Below are positions 1 through 8,950 of a stretch of 64,000 nt of DNA, in pieces. The first letter of the stretch is position 1. The number at the start of each line of letters is the position of its first letter. Both the position numbers and the translations under genes were made by a program. Origin of the DNA: Ruminococcus sp. AF46-10NS (GTDB taxonomy: Bacteria > Bacillota > Clostridia > Lachnospirales > Lachnospiraceae); the NCBI RefSeq assembly GCF_003474435.1, contig NZ_QRNF01000003.1:86720-150719 (forward strand). The letters are read 5' to 3'. The notes under the pieces were generated by a model, which worked only from the letters and a program-made list of their open reading frames with translations, was not told the origin of the DNA and did not search any database.

Positions 1-246
1 ATCATCGAGATGATCTATGCACTGGATAAGATCGCGCCAGGAACTGCAGATGATGATACTCTGCTTTATGGTGTTGAAGTTAAATTCTACAACATGGAAG
101 TTGAGATCGATGAGAATCTGGAAACCTGTCACAAAGGTCTTTTTGTTATAGGAGACTGCAGTGGTGTGACACATTCCCTTTCCCACGCATCTGCCAGTGG
201 CATTTATGTTGCGAGATATCTTGAACAGGAGTATTTCAACAAATAA
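1..246 (+). CDS. FAD-dependent oxidoreductase, C-terminal fragment (cut by window start)
   Basis: The frame is open from base 1, so this is the last 81 codons of a gene that starts outside the window. The residues GLFVIGDCSGVTHSLSHASA match the closing FAD-binding segment of NAD/FAD-utilising dehydrogenases of the COG2509 type, where a GDG/GDC-(A/S)G motif contacts the flavin and is followed by a Ser/Ala-rich helix. The substrate cannot be told from this end. A strong terminator follows directly, so it is the last gene of its transcript. Family-level call is fairly secure, the exact function is unknown. Confidence 0.7.
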   Translation: MIEMIYALDKIAPGTADDDTLLYGVEVKFYNMEVEIDENLETCHKGLFVIGDCSGVTHSLSHASASGIYVARYLEQEYFNK

Positions 247-250
247 ATGA

Positions 251-310
251 CTGAGAAGCCCTTTCCTTACATACAGAAATAATGTGAGGAAGGGGCTTCT
301 CAGATTTATG
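251..310 (+). terminator. Intrinsic terminator
   Basis: A stem of about 22 bp with two G-U pairs (251-272 with 282-303) and a short A-rich loop lies 4 nt after the oxidoreductase stop. The tail is T-rich but broken. Confidence 0.7.
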
Positions 311-441
311 GGGAAAACGAACATTATAAATAAAAAACATATATGGCGAATAAGTATGTTTATTGTACATGAATTTTTGAAAACAGACTGATAATAACGG
401 GAATATTTTAACGGATATTCTGGAATAGTATGACAGAAAAC

Positions 442-470
442 TTGACATTTTGATTATTATGTGGTAAAAA
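442..470 (+). promoter_or_regulatory. Promoter of the cobalamin-riboswitch operon
   Basis: TTGACA at 442-447 and TAAAAA at 465-470 are separated by 17 nt. They sit about 40 nt before the 5' stem of the riboswitch. Confidence 0.55.
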
Positions 471-510
471 ATAAATATCCATGTTGAATTAATATGTACA
501 AATGTTATAG

Positions 511-668
511 CAATAAGGTTACATTCGGAAGAGGATGTGCAAAAGAGAATCCGGTGGGAATCCGGAACGATACCGTCACTGTGAAAGGGAAGCTGCTTTT
601 GAGAACCACTGGGAGACCGGGAAGGGAAATCAGCGTTGAACCAAGTCAGGAGAACTGCCTTATTGTGA
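511..668 (+). promoter_or_regulatory. Cobalamin riboswitch (first copy)
   Basis: The B12-box AAGTCAGGAGAACTGCC is at 643-659, and the upstream core GAATCCGGTGGGAATCCGG and CCGTCACTGTGAA is at about 549-584. The closing P1 stem pairs CAATAAGG (511-518) with CCTTATTG (658-665). These are the hallmark elements of AdoCbl-class riboswitches. A hairpin with eight T follows at 762-789, so the likely mode is transcription termination when cobalamin is plentiful. It controls the chelatase and importer genes downstream. Confidence 0.93.
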
Positions 669-761
669 GATTTTAGATTCGCGGTTTACGAATCTGCATT
701 CTCCATAACAATACAGAACTTCTTTTTATGTATTGCGCAGAGAATCTTGTGTGTAAGACAA

Positions 762-789
762 GCGGCCGCGGAGAGCAGCCGTTTTTTTT
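762..789 (+). terminator. Riboswitch expression-platform terminator
   Basis: A GC-rich hairpin (CGGCCGC paired with GCAGCCG, one mismatch) is followed by TTTTTTTT at 782-789. It lies between the aptamer and the first gene, as expected for the OFF state of the riboswitch. Confidence 0.7.
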
Positions 790-838
790 GTACATATATT
801 GTTTGACCGGAAAATACATGAAAAGAGGACAAAAAGAA

Positions 839-2131
839 ATGAAAAGAAAAACAATGTTAGCCCTGATGCTCGCAGTTTCCATGACATGTTCCATGGGTGC
901 AGCTACAACAGCAATGGCAGCTGATGAGTCTGCTACAGAAGAGAACGCTGATACAGCTGATACTACAGAGGCTTCTGATGAAGATCAGAAAGCAGCTGAT
1001 AATGTAGCAGATCTGATCGACAAGATCTACGTTCAGGAGAGAACAGATACAACAGATGAGGACTGCAAGGCAGCTAAAGAAGCATGGGATGCCCTGACAG
1101 ACGCACAGAAAGAGCTGGTAGAAGGCGAGAATGCTGATCCGGATTACTTCGGACGTGATACAGGAGATGCTTCCAAGGATGATCCGCGTAACCAGGATGA
1201 GATCGGTGAGAACGAGCTTCTTGTTGTAAGCTTTGGTACTTCCTTCAACGACAGCCGTGCTGAGGATGTCAAGGGAATCGAAGATGCCCTTGCAAAAGCT
1301 TATCCGGACTGGTCTGTAAGAAGAGCATTTACAGCACAGATCATCATCAACCATGTTGAGGCAAGAGATAGTGAGAATATCGACAACATGCAGCAGGCTC
1401 TTGACCGTGCAGTAGAGAACGGCGTTAAGAATCTTGTTGTTCAGCCTACACATCTGATGCATGGCGCTGAGTATGATGAGATGACAGAAGCTATTAACGG
1501 ATATAAAGATAAATTTGAGTCTGTAGCAATTGCAGAGCCAATGCTTGGTGAGGTTGGAGATGATGCAACTGTTATCAATGACGACAAGAAAGCAGTTGCT
1601 CAGGCTATTACAGATGAAGCATACAAAGAAGCCGGATTTGACAGCATGGATGCAGCTGCTGAGGCTGGTACAGCATTTGTATTCATGGGACATGGTACAT
1701 CCCACACAGCTAATGTAACATATGATCAGATGCAGACACAGATGGAAGATCTTGGATTTAAGAACGCTTTCATCGGTACTGTAGAAGGTAAGCCGGAAGA
1801 TACAGCATGCGATAAAGTTATTGAGAAGGTTAAAGAAGCCGGATACAAGAATGTTGTTCTCCGTCCGCTGATGGTTGTTGCCGGTGACCACGCTAACAAC
1901 GATATGGCTGGTGATGATGAGGATTCCTGGAAGAGCCAGTTTGTAGCATCCGGAAACTTTGAGAATGTTGACTGCCAGATCGAGGGACTTGGAAGAATCG
2001 AAGCAGTTGAGCAGATTTATGTAGACCATACAAAGGCAGCTATCGACTCTCTTGGAAGCTCTGATGAGTCCGCTGATTCTGACGCAGCAGCAGATACAGA
2101 GGCTGATTCCGCTGAGGATTCTGCAGAATAA
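839..2131 (+). CDS. cbiK: Secreted sirohydrochlorin cobaltochelatase (CbiK family)
   Basis: 430 aa. An N-terminal signal peptide (KRK, a hydrophobic core, then AMA) is followed by an acidic linker and a CbiK-type chelatase domain from about residue 120. Family marks include ELLVVSFGTSFNDSR at the domain start, PTHLMHG with His at about 205, and MGHGTSH with His at about 285, the expected metal-site histidines. CbiK inserts cobalt into sirohydrochlorin in anaerobic B12 synthesis. Most CbiK are cytoplasmic, so the signal peptide is notable; exported relatives exist in Desulfovibrio, and Porphyromonas IhtB has been proposed to strip iron from haem. I chose the start at 839 because GAGG lies 10 nt upstream and the signal peptide begins there. 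First gene under the cobalamin riboswitch. Direction of the metal reaction is unknown. Confidence 0.88.
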   Translation: MKRKTMLALMLAVSMTCSMGAATTAMAADESATEENADTADTTEASDEDQKAADNVADLIDKIYVQERTDTTDEDCKAAKEAWDALTDAQKELVEGENADPDYFGRDTGDASKDDPRNQDEIGENELLVVSFGTSFNDSRAEDVKGIEDALAKAYPDWSVRRAFTAQIIINHVEARDSENIDNMQQALDRAVENGVKNLVVQPTHLMHGAEYDEMTEAINGYKDKFESVAIAEPMLGEVGDDATVINDDKKAVAQAITDEAYKEAGFDSMDAAAEAGTAFVFMGHGTSHTANVTYDQMQTQMEDLGFKNAFIGTVEGKPEDTACDKVIEKVKEAGYKNVVLRPLMVVAGDHANNDMAGDDEDSWKSQFVASGNFENVDCQIEGLGRIEAVEQIYVDHTKAAIDSLGSSDESADSDAAADTEADSAEDSAE

Positions 2132-2448
2132 AAAAGATAAGATCTGCAAGGTGACAGCAGCATGAACGCATACCGCGGAATGCAGATGTCCGCTCTGTGC
2201 AGATATATATGAAAAAAATGCAACTGCCCGGAAAAATCAGGAAGACTGTATTCCGGGCAGATTCTTATGTAGATATAATTGCATGAAAATGAGCAGACAG
2301 CGATTCAGGAGAGTGCTGCATAAAGTTATTATGGAACATTTTCCTGAAATGCTGTAAATAAAGAAACTACATAAACCAGCATTGTATTATAGAAAAACAT
2401 TATATTATAAAAGTGATACATCAACACATATGGAAGGGAGAAACAATC
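2132..2448 (+). other. Intergenic region in the cobalamin operon
   Basis: 317 bp without a gene. It holds a 10-bp hairpin at 2224-2260 (CTGCCCGGAA with TTCCGGGCAG) followed by only a weak T-stretch, which may act as a partial terminator or mRNA 3' stabiliser so that the chelatase is made separately from the rest. The A/T-rich stretch at 2370-2420 contains TATATTATAA-like sequence that could be a secondary promoter, without a clear -35. Confidence 0.45.
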
Positions 2449-3372
2449 ATGAAAAAACGTCACGTAAATCTTCTTCTTGCAATGGTAAGTGCATCTGCTC
2501 TGATGCTTGGTTCCATGCCGGTACTGGCAGAAAGCGATTCTGCAAAGACAGAATCCAGTGGAGATGCAGAGACTGCCGATGATAAGGATGCATCAGCAGA
2601 TAAAGAGAGTACACTGGAAGATGGTGTCTACACCGCTGAGTTTGCCACAGACAGCAGCATGTTCCACGTAAATGAGGCGAATGATAAAAAAGGAGAACTT
2701 ACAGTCAAGGATGGAAAGATGACCATCCATGTAAGTCTGGTTTCAAAAAAAATCGTAAATCTGTTTGCCGGAACAGCTGAAGATGCTCAGAAAGATGGAG
2801 CAGAGATTATTGAGCCGACCACAGATACTGTAAAATACAGTGACGGCTATACGGAGGAGGTGTACGGATTCGATATCCCGGTACCTGCCATTGACGAGGA
2901 GTTTGACGTAGCAATCCTGGGTGAAAAAGGTAAATGGTACGACCATAAAGTAAGTATCAAGAATCCGGTAAAAGATGATGCTGCAACAGAAAAAGCCGAT
3001 GATTCTGACAAGAAATCCGATGGCAAGAAACTGGAGGACCTGAAGCTTGAGGACGGAACTTATGAGACAGAAGTAACTCTTACAGGCGGTACAGGAAAAG
3101 CAACTGTGGAATCTCCTGCAAAGGTAGAGATCAAGGACAAAGAAGCGACAGCGACCATCATCTGGAGCAGCCCGAATTACGATTATATGATCGTTGACGG
3201 TGAGAAATATGAGCCTGTAAATAAAGACGGAAACTCTACATTTGAAATTCCGGTCAGTGTTTTTGATGCAGAGATGGAAGTGACTGCAGATACAGTGGCC
3301 ATGAGCACTCCTCATGAAATCGACTACACCCTGAATTTTGATTCTTCAAGCATGAAAAAGGCAGACAAATGA
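2449..3372 (+). CDS. Secreted two-repeat surface protein of unknown family
   Basis: 307 aa with a clear signal peptide (KKRHVNLLLAM to PVLAES). The mature protein has two related beta-rich repeats of about 100-120 residues, each opening with an LEDGxY(T/E) motif (near residues 48 and 192), joined by a Lys/Asp-rich linker. The second repeat has WSSPNYDYMIVDG and ends with PHEIDYTLNFD. The layout recalls NEAT-like or Ig-like ligand-binding surface domains, but I do not see the canonical NEAT haem motif. Its place between a secreted chelatase and a substrate-binding protein (ATGA overlap with the next gene), under a cobalamin riboswitch, suggests it binds a corrinoid, tetrapyrrole or metal outside the cell. 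No LPXTG anchor is seen. Function is inferred from context only. Confidence 0.7.
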   Translation: MKKRHVNLLLAMVSASALMLGSMPVLAESDSAKTESSGDAETADDKDASADKESTLEDGVYTAEFATDSSMFHVNEANDKKGELTVKDGKMTIHVSLVSKKIVNLFAGTAEDAQKDGAEIIEPTTDTVKYSDGYTEEVYGFDIPVPAIDEEFDVAILGEKGKWYDHKVSIKNPVKDDAATEKADDSDKKSDGKKLEDLKLEDGTYETEVTLTGGTGKATVESPAKVEIKDKEATATIIWSSPNYDYMIVDGEKYEPVNKDGNSTFEIPVSVFDAEMEVTADTVAMSTPHEIDYTLNFDSSSMKKADK

Positions 3373-4514
3373 AAAAAATAATCTCCTACATATTTCTGAC
3401 GATAGCTCTTATCCTGGGCTGTACACTGGGCGTACAGGCAGCTGAAAAAGAGCATACACCTGCAGATATCCCGGGACTTACTTTTGACCACAGTATGGAG
3501 CTTTCCTATGCGAAAGAGTTCAATGTGGACTATTATGATGACGGTTACGCACTGATCACCATTGATCAGGAAGGGCAGTTTCTTGTAGTCCCGGAGGGAA
3601 AAGAAGCTCCGGAAGGCCTGGACAGTGATATCGCAGTGCTGAAACAGCCATTGGATCATATTTATATGGTGGCAACTTCCGCTATGGATCTTTTCCGCGC
3701 TATTGACGGAATCGACAGCATCAATCTTTCCGGTACAAAAGAGGACGGATGGTATATCCAGGAAGCGAAGGATGCCATGGAACAGAATAAGATGATCTAT
3801 GCAGGCAAATACAGTGCACCGGATTATGAGCTGATCTTAAATGAAGGCTGTGATCTGGCAATCGAGTCCACCATGATCCACCATAATCCGGAAGTTCAGG
3901 AAAAACTGGAGCAGTTTGGAATCCCTGTTATGGTAGAGCGTTCCAGCTACGAGAGCCATCCGCTTGGAAGAACAGAATGGATGAAGCTTTATGCAGTTCT
4001 CCTTGGAAAAGAAGATCTCGCAGAAAAAGTTTTCAAGGAGCAGACAGACAAGCTGGATAAAGTTCTCACAGCAGATAAGACAGACAAGACCGTAGCGTTC
4101 TTTTATATCAACTCTGTAGGCGCAGTAAATGTGCGAAAGAGCGGAGATTATGTTTCTGAGATGATTTCTCTTGCAGGTGGCAATTATGTCCCTGAAGACA
4201 CAGGAGAGAATGATAATGCCCTTTCCACTATGAATATGCAGATGGAAGAATTTTACGCGAAAGCGAAAGATGCAGATTATATCATCTACAACAGCACAAT
4301 TGACGGAGAGCTGAATACTATAGATGAACTTCTTTCCAAGAGCGAGCTTCTTGCAGATTTCAAGGCTGTAAAGAACGGCAATGTCTGGTGCACAGGTAAA
4401 AATCTTTTCCAGGAGACAACGGGGCTTGGAACTATGATCGAGGATATCCACACCATGCTTACCAGTGACGATGATTCTCTGGATGAGCTGACCTATATGC
4501 ATCGTTTGAAATAA
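3369..4514 (+). CDS. ABC importer substrate-binding protein (BtuF/FepB-like)
   Basis: 381 aa. The N-terminal signal sequence contains a possible weak lipobox (ILGC at about 15-18) or a cleavage site after VQAA. The rest fits the two-lobe periplasmic-binding fold used for cobalamin, haem and siderophores (PF01497-like): a first lobe with PGLTFDHS and the AIDGIDSINLSG region, a connecting helix and a second lobe with SLAGGNYVPE and GNVWCTGKNLFQ. It starts inside the stop of the preceding gene (ATGA), so translation is coupled. With the FecCD permease and ATPase downstream it forms a complete importer. The riboswitch favours a corrinoid, cobalt complex or related tetrapyrrole as ligand; not proven. 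Confidence 0.85.
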   Translation: MKKIISYIFLTIALILGCTLGVQAAEKEHTPADIPGLTFDHSMELSYAKEFNVDYYDDGYALITIDQEGQFLVVPEGKEAPEGLDSDIAVLKQPLDHIYMVATSAMDLFRAIDGIDSINLSGTKEDGWYIQEAKDAMEQNKMIYAGKYSAPDYELILNEGCDLAIESTMIHHNPEVQEKLEQFGIPVMVERSSYESHPLGRTEWMKLYAVLLGKEDLAEKVFKEQTDKLDKVLTADKTDKTVAFFYINSVGAVNVRKSGDYVSEMISLAGGNYVPEDTGENDNALSTMNMQMEEFYAKAKDADYIIYNSTIDGELNTIDELLSKSELLADFKAVKNGNVWCTGKNLFQETTGLGTMIEDIHTMLTSDDDSLDELTYMHRLK

Positions 4515-4523
4515 ATAAAGACA

Positions 4524-4586
4524 GCCGACCTGTCAGGTTCGGACAGAAAGATCAGGCGGATCAGGCAGACAGATCCGCCTGATCTG
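4524..4586 (+). terminator. Tandem intercistronic hairpins
   Basis: Two hairpins sit between the binding protein and the permease: CCGACCT with AGGTTCGG (about 4525-4542) and a perfect 13-bp stem (4550-4562 with 4572-4584), followed by a weak TGTTGT tail. Such hairpins commonly protect the upstream message so the binding protein outnumbers the permease. Confidence 0.55.
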
Positions 4587-4616
4587 TTGTAAATAAGGAG
4601 GGAGATATACAGAAAA

Positions 4617-5636
4617 ATGAACGATCGAAAACGTACAGTACGGTACGGGATTTCATTTGTGATCCTTGCAGTACTGCTGATAATTTTATTTATATGGAAT
4701 GTAAATTCCGGAAGTATCCATCTCTCTGTGAATGAGATCCTGAATATCATATTCAAACGTCAGGGAGATCAGACTTCCTATAATATTGTGTGGGAGATCC
4801 GTCTTCCGCGAATTCTGGCAGTTATCATCCTGGGCGGAGCACTGTCCGTATCCGGATTTCTGCTGCAGACATTTTTTAACAACCCTATTGCAGGACCTTT
4901 TGTACTTGGAATTTCCTCCGGAGCCAAGCTGGTTGTTGCGCTGCTTATGATTTTTCTTTTAAGCAGATCTGTATCTATCGGTTCCGGAGGCATGATTCTG
5001 GCTGCTTTTGCAGGCTCAATGATCGCCATGGGTTTTGTGCTCCTTGTTGCAAAAAAAGTCCACAACATGTCCATGCTGGTAATCAGCGGCGTTATGATCG
5101 GCTATATCTGTTCAGCTGTCACGGATTTTGTGGTAACGTTTGCAGATGATTCCAATATTGTCAATCTGCACAACTGGTCACTGGGAAGCTTTTCAGGAAT
5201 GACCTGGGGAAATGTAAGAACTATGGCAGTGGTAGTACTGGTCGCAATGGTGATCGTATTTTTTATGTCAAAACCCATCAGCGCGTATCAGTTGGGAGAG
5301 ACTTACGCCCAGAACATGGGAGTGAATATCAGGCTGTTCCGGATATTTCTGATACTGCTTTCCAGTATTCTTTCTGCCTGTGTTACTGCTTTTGCAGGAC
5401 CGATCTCATTTGTTGGAATCGCGGTTCCCCATATTGCAAAAAGCCTTCTGAAGACAGCAAAGCCGATCCTGGTGATTCCGGCCTGCTTCCTGGGCGGTGC
5501 GGTGTTCTGCCTGTTCTGCGACCTGATCGCAAGGACAGTTTTTGCGCCAACAGAGCTCAGTATCAGTTCTGTGACAGCTGTATTTGGAGCACCGGTGGTT
5601 ATCTATATTATGATTCACAGACAGCAGAGGATATAA
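4617..5636 (+). CDS. FecCD/BtuC-type ABC transporter permease
   Basis: 339 aa, the usual length for FecCD permeases. It has about ten hydrophobic segments and the family marks ILAVIILGGALSVSGFLLQ, NPIAGPFVLGISSGA and, near the C-terminus, GPISFVGIAVPHIAK, the loop that contacts the ATPase. It would form the membrane channel for the substrate delivered by the upstream binding protein. The stop lies 3 nt before the ATPase start. The family is certain; the substrate (corrinoid, haem or siderophore) is inferred from the riboswitch. Confidence 0.92.
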   Translation: MNDRKRTVRYGISFVILAVLLIILFIWNVNSGSIHLSVNEILNIIFKRQGDQTSYNIVWEIRLPRILAVIILGGALSVSGFLLQTFFNNPIAGPFVLGISSGAKLVVALLMIFLLSRSVSIGSGGMILAAFAGSMIAMGFVLLVAKKVHNMSMLVISGVMIGYICSAVTDFVVTFADDSNIVNLHNWSLGSFSGMTWGNVRTMAVVVLVAMVIVFFMSKPISAYQLGETYAQNMGVNIRLFRIFLILLSSILSACVTAFAGPISFVGIAVPHIAKSLLKTAKPILVIPACFLGGAVFCLFCDLIARTVFAPTELSISSVTAVFGAPVVIYIMIHRQQRI

Positions 5637-5639
5637 GAG

Positions 5640-6742
5640 ATGAAATCATATTTTTTTTATACAGATCAGCTTACTGTAGGTTATGATGGAAAACCGCTGA
5701 TCAGAGAAATTAATATCAGGCTGAATAAGGGAGAAATTCTGACGCTGATCGGTCCTAACGGAGCTGGCAAATCTACTATTCTGAAAAGTATCACAAGACA
5801 GCTTTCCCTGATCAGCGGAACTGTATATCTGGAACAGGCAGAAATGAGCCGTATGACCAACAAAGAAGTTTCAAAAAAACTGGCTGTTGTGCTTACTGAG
5901 CGGATGAGGCCGGAGCTTATGACCTGCGAGGATGTAGTGGCAACCGGCCGCTATCCTTATACGGGGACTTTGGGGATTCTTTCTGAAGAGGATAAGCAGA
6001 AGGTTCGAAATGCCATGGAGATGGTTCATGCATGGGACTTAAAAGACCGGGATTTTACAGCTATCAGCGACGGACAACGCCAGAGGATCCTCCTCGCAAG
6101 GGCAATCTGTCAGGAGCCGGAGATCATTATCCTGGATGAACCTACCTCATTTCTGGATGTCCGCCATAAGCTGGAACTGCTTGCTATCCTGAAAAAAATG
6201 GTTCTGGAAAAACAGGTGACGGTGATCATGTCTCTTCATGAGCTGGATCTTGCCCAGAAAATATCCGATCAGGTGATCTGTGTTCATGGAGATTACATTG
6301 AGAAATACGGTACACCGGAAGAGATTTTTACATCAGATTATATTAAAAAACTTTACGGGATCACCCGTGGAAGCTACAATGCGGAGTTTGGATGTGTGGA
6401 GATGGAGCCACCATCGGAGAACCGGAGATATTTGTGATCGGAGGCAACGGAAGTGGGATTCCGGTATATCGTAAACTTCAGAGACAGGGAATTCCTTTTA
6501 TCACAGGAGTTCTTCATACCAATGATGCGGATTATCAGGTGGCAAGGGAGCTTGCCGCTAAGGTGATCACTGAGAAACCTTTTGAGTGCATTTCACGGGA
6601 GAATTATCAGAAGGCACTGGAGGCTATGAAAAAATGCAGGGAAGTTTACTGTCCGCTGAAAGATTTCGGCACCATGAATGCCAGAAATCAGGAATTGCTG
6701 AAAGAGGCGGAAAAGTTGGGAAAATTAAAGAAAATCGGATAA
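5640..6742 (+). CDS. ABC transporter ATPase with extra C-terminal domain (reading frame broken near 6413)
   Basis: Residues 1-250 are a FecE/BtuD-type ATPase: Walker A GPNGAGKST, Q-loop region, signature ISDGQRQR, Walker B IIILDEPTS and switch His in MSLHE. The frame stops at 6437, but the next frame, overlapping from about 6392, continues as GEPEIFVIGGNGSGIPVYRK with a GxGxxG-like nucleotide-binding motif and runs to 6742. Clostridial relatives as I remember them carry both parts in one ~370-aa chain. Adding one base at CCACCATCGG (6409-6418) restores 367 aa. I read this as one gene with a single-base deletion, probably a sequence error; a real split is possible. Confidence 0.8.
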
Positions 6743-6778
6743 TATCTATATAGAGCGACAGTATATTGGGTATTTGGA

Positions 6779-6807
6779 GAGACCATTTCTCAGAGATGGT
6801 CTTTTTT
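6779..6807 (+). terminator. Intrinsic terminator of the cobalamin-riboswitch operon
   Basis: AGACCAT (6779-6785) pairs with ATGGTCT (6796-6802) and is followed by a run of seven T. Confidence 0.88.
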
Positions 6808-6810
6808 TAA

Positions 6811-6840
6811 TTACAAATATCTATACAACTGTGTTATAAT
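6811..6840 (+). promoter_or_regulatory. Promoter of the DUF1002 gene
   Basis: TTACAA (6811-6816) and a perfect TATAAT (6835-6840) are 18 nt apart, about 95 nt before the start codon. Confidence 0.5.
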
Positions 6841-6936
6841 ATGAAACAGAAAAAACGTCAGTAAACTTATAGCAGCAGTTTATAAAAAAGCTATAGTACA
6901 ATTAACCTGAAAAGTCATAAATTGGAGGGAAATTCA

Positions 6937-8649
6937 ATGAAGAAAAGAAATTTGATCGCAGCATTACTCTGCAGTGCATGCCTTGTTGCGGGCAGCGTAA
7001 ATCCAGTAATGGCAGACGCGGCCAGGGTAGTGACACTTGGTGCAGATCTCACAGACGCCCAGAAACAGACCATGATGAAATATTTTAACGTAAGTTCTGA
7101 TCAGGTACAGATCATGACGATCACCAATCAGGATGAACATAATCATTTGGATAATATCGCACCGCAGTCCCAGATAGGTTCCAGAACTTTAGCTGCGCAT
7201 ATGTAAAGCCTACACAGTCCGGCGGAATCAAGGTTCGAACAGCGAATCTGAACTGGGTAACAGGAAATATGATCGCAACCACACTTTCCACATCAGGAGT
7301 GAAGAACTGCGAAGTTGTTGCAGCCTGCCCGATGGAAGTATCAGGAACAGGTGCTCTTACAGGTATCCAGATGGCATATGAGCAGGCCAGTGGAAAGAAG
7401 CTTGACGAGACCAAGACAAAACTTGCAAACGAAGAGATGGTAGTTACCGGAAATCTTGCAGATCAGGTTGGAAAGAATGAGGCAACTACAGTTGTAAACC
7501 AGTCCAAGATGGACGTGATCCAGAACAATGTTCAGAATGCAGATGAGATCCAGAATATTGTTATCAATGTGGCAGAGCAGAACAATGTTTCTGTAAGCCA
7601 GGAGGAGATTGACAAGATCGTATCTCTCTCGAGAAGATTGCAGAGCAGGGCTACAATTACGATGATGTAAAAGAAACTCTGGAGCAGGTTAATGAGAACA
7701 CAACCGGCCAGGCGTCTTCAGGTGATGATACTCTGGACGGAGAGAACAAAGATGATACTGTAGAGGTTGACGGTGATTCAGATGATATCACGAACAGTGT
7801 AGATGACAGCGTACTTGGTGATGATGTGATCCAGAGTTCTACAGAAGATCCCACACTTGAGATCGAGACAGATAATTCTTCGGACAGTAGTGACGGAAAC
7901 GGAACAGGAATCCCAGATGCAACAGATGACGGAACTTACAGCGAAAGCGATTCCGATGAGAGTGCATCTGACGAAAGCAGCAGCTCTGACGAAAGCGGCA
8001 GCTCTGATGAGACAGCATCCGATGAGAACGCATCCGAGGGAACTGATCAGGAAGAGAACTCTTCCGATGAAGCAGGAATCCGGAAGCAACAGAGGATGGA
8101 ACTTACAGTGAAGACGGTTCCGATGAGAGTGCATCTGATGAGGCTGCATCCACAGAGACTGACAGCACAGAACCTGATACTTCTGTACTCAGCGAGGAAG
8201 CTAAGAATAATTATGATAAACTTGCACTTTTTGTAAAAGGAGAGTATGAGGGAGATGCAGATTCCCTTCTGGCCGCAACTGAGAGCACAGAGGAAGTTGC
8301 CACAGTGACACTGGATGAGCAGACAGGTAAGAATCTGGCTGCTACAGTTGAGAAGGACTACTACGATATCCTCAATAATGGAACAGATTCCTATGAGGCA
8401 GATGGAACTGAAACTTACCAGAGTACAGAGCTTAACATGATGGACAGGAAGCTGAAGAAACTCTTTGGTATTGGTGCTGCAGAGGATGGCACAGATGAGA
8501 ATGCAGATGTCACAGACGAGACAAAAGCTCTTCTTGCAGATGTGACAGAGGAAGATAAGCAGACACTTTATAAAGATACTATGAAATTCCTTGCAGGACT
8601 TTACGGCGAGAACACAGACTCCGCTGCAGACGAGTCCACAGCAGAGTAA
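6937..8649 (+). CDS. Secreted DUF1002 (YpuA-like) protein with acidic Ser/Asp repeats (three frame breaks)
   Basis: Restored length is 571 aa. A signal peptide (MKKRNLIAALL to PVMADA) precedes a DUF1002 domain: VTLGADLTDAQKQTMMKYF, then NWVTGNMIATTLSTSGVKNC and TGALTGIQMAYEQASGKKLD. After this comes a long linker rich in Ser, Asp and Glu (about residues 290-420) and a helical C-terminal part with a second KNLAATVEKDYYDIL segment. The start at 6937 follows GGAGGG by 8 nt. The frame shifts three times, near 7190, 7628 and 8081, each cured by adding one base; the third is supported by an internal repeat (GIPDATDDGTYSE upstream, GIPEATEDGTYSE after repair). DUF1002 proteins are exported and of unknown role. 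Confidence 0.8.
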
Positions 8650-8692
8650 TAACGTAATATACTTGAAAAATAAATAACAGAGAATGGATATG

Positions 8693-8736
8693 ATCCGCAG
8701 CGGAGAGCTTTTGGCAGTCTCTGCTGCGGATTTTTC
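8693..8736 (+). terminator. Intrinsic terminator after the DUF1002 gene
   Basis: ATCCGCAGCGGAGA (8693-8706) pairs with TCTCTGCTGCGGAT (8718-8731), with one G-U pair, followed by TTTTTC. The remaining ~215 bp to the next gene hold a G-rich leader with no riboswitch I can name. Confidence 0.88.
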
Positions 8737-8950
8737 TGTGGTGAAGTTACCGGAAAATACTCTTCTGATTCTATGAATTTTTTATGATTTATATTAAGGA
8801 TTCAGGTAAGCACTGGAAAAATGATTTTTTCTGTGATAGAATTGTCCTTAAATTGGTTTATACGCAAGCGGGAGCGACAGTGAAGGAGGATTTTTATCCG
8901 TCTGGGCTTTAAGCTGCCGCGGGAAATGAGAAAGGGAAAAGGTAGAATTT

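Noticed and set aside
857..2149. Long open frame antisense to the chelatase gene
   Set aside because: It mirrors a strong gene with signal peptide and family motifs, is Cys/Ser/Ile-rich without any domain, and has no ribosome site. The same applies to other long antisense frames, for example 9188-10081, 22800-23975, 24878-25909, 50565-52382 and 54918-56276.
2449..3372. Firm call of NEAT haem-binding domains
   Set aside because: The arrangement is suggestive, but I cannot find the conserved haem-contact motif, so the family is left open.
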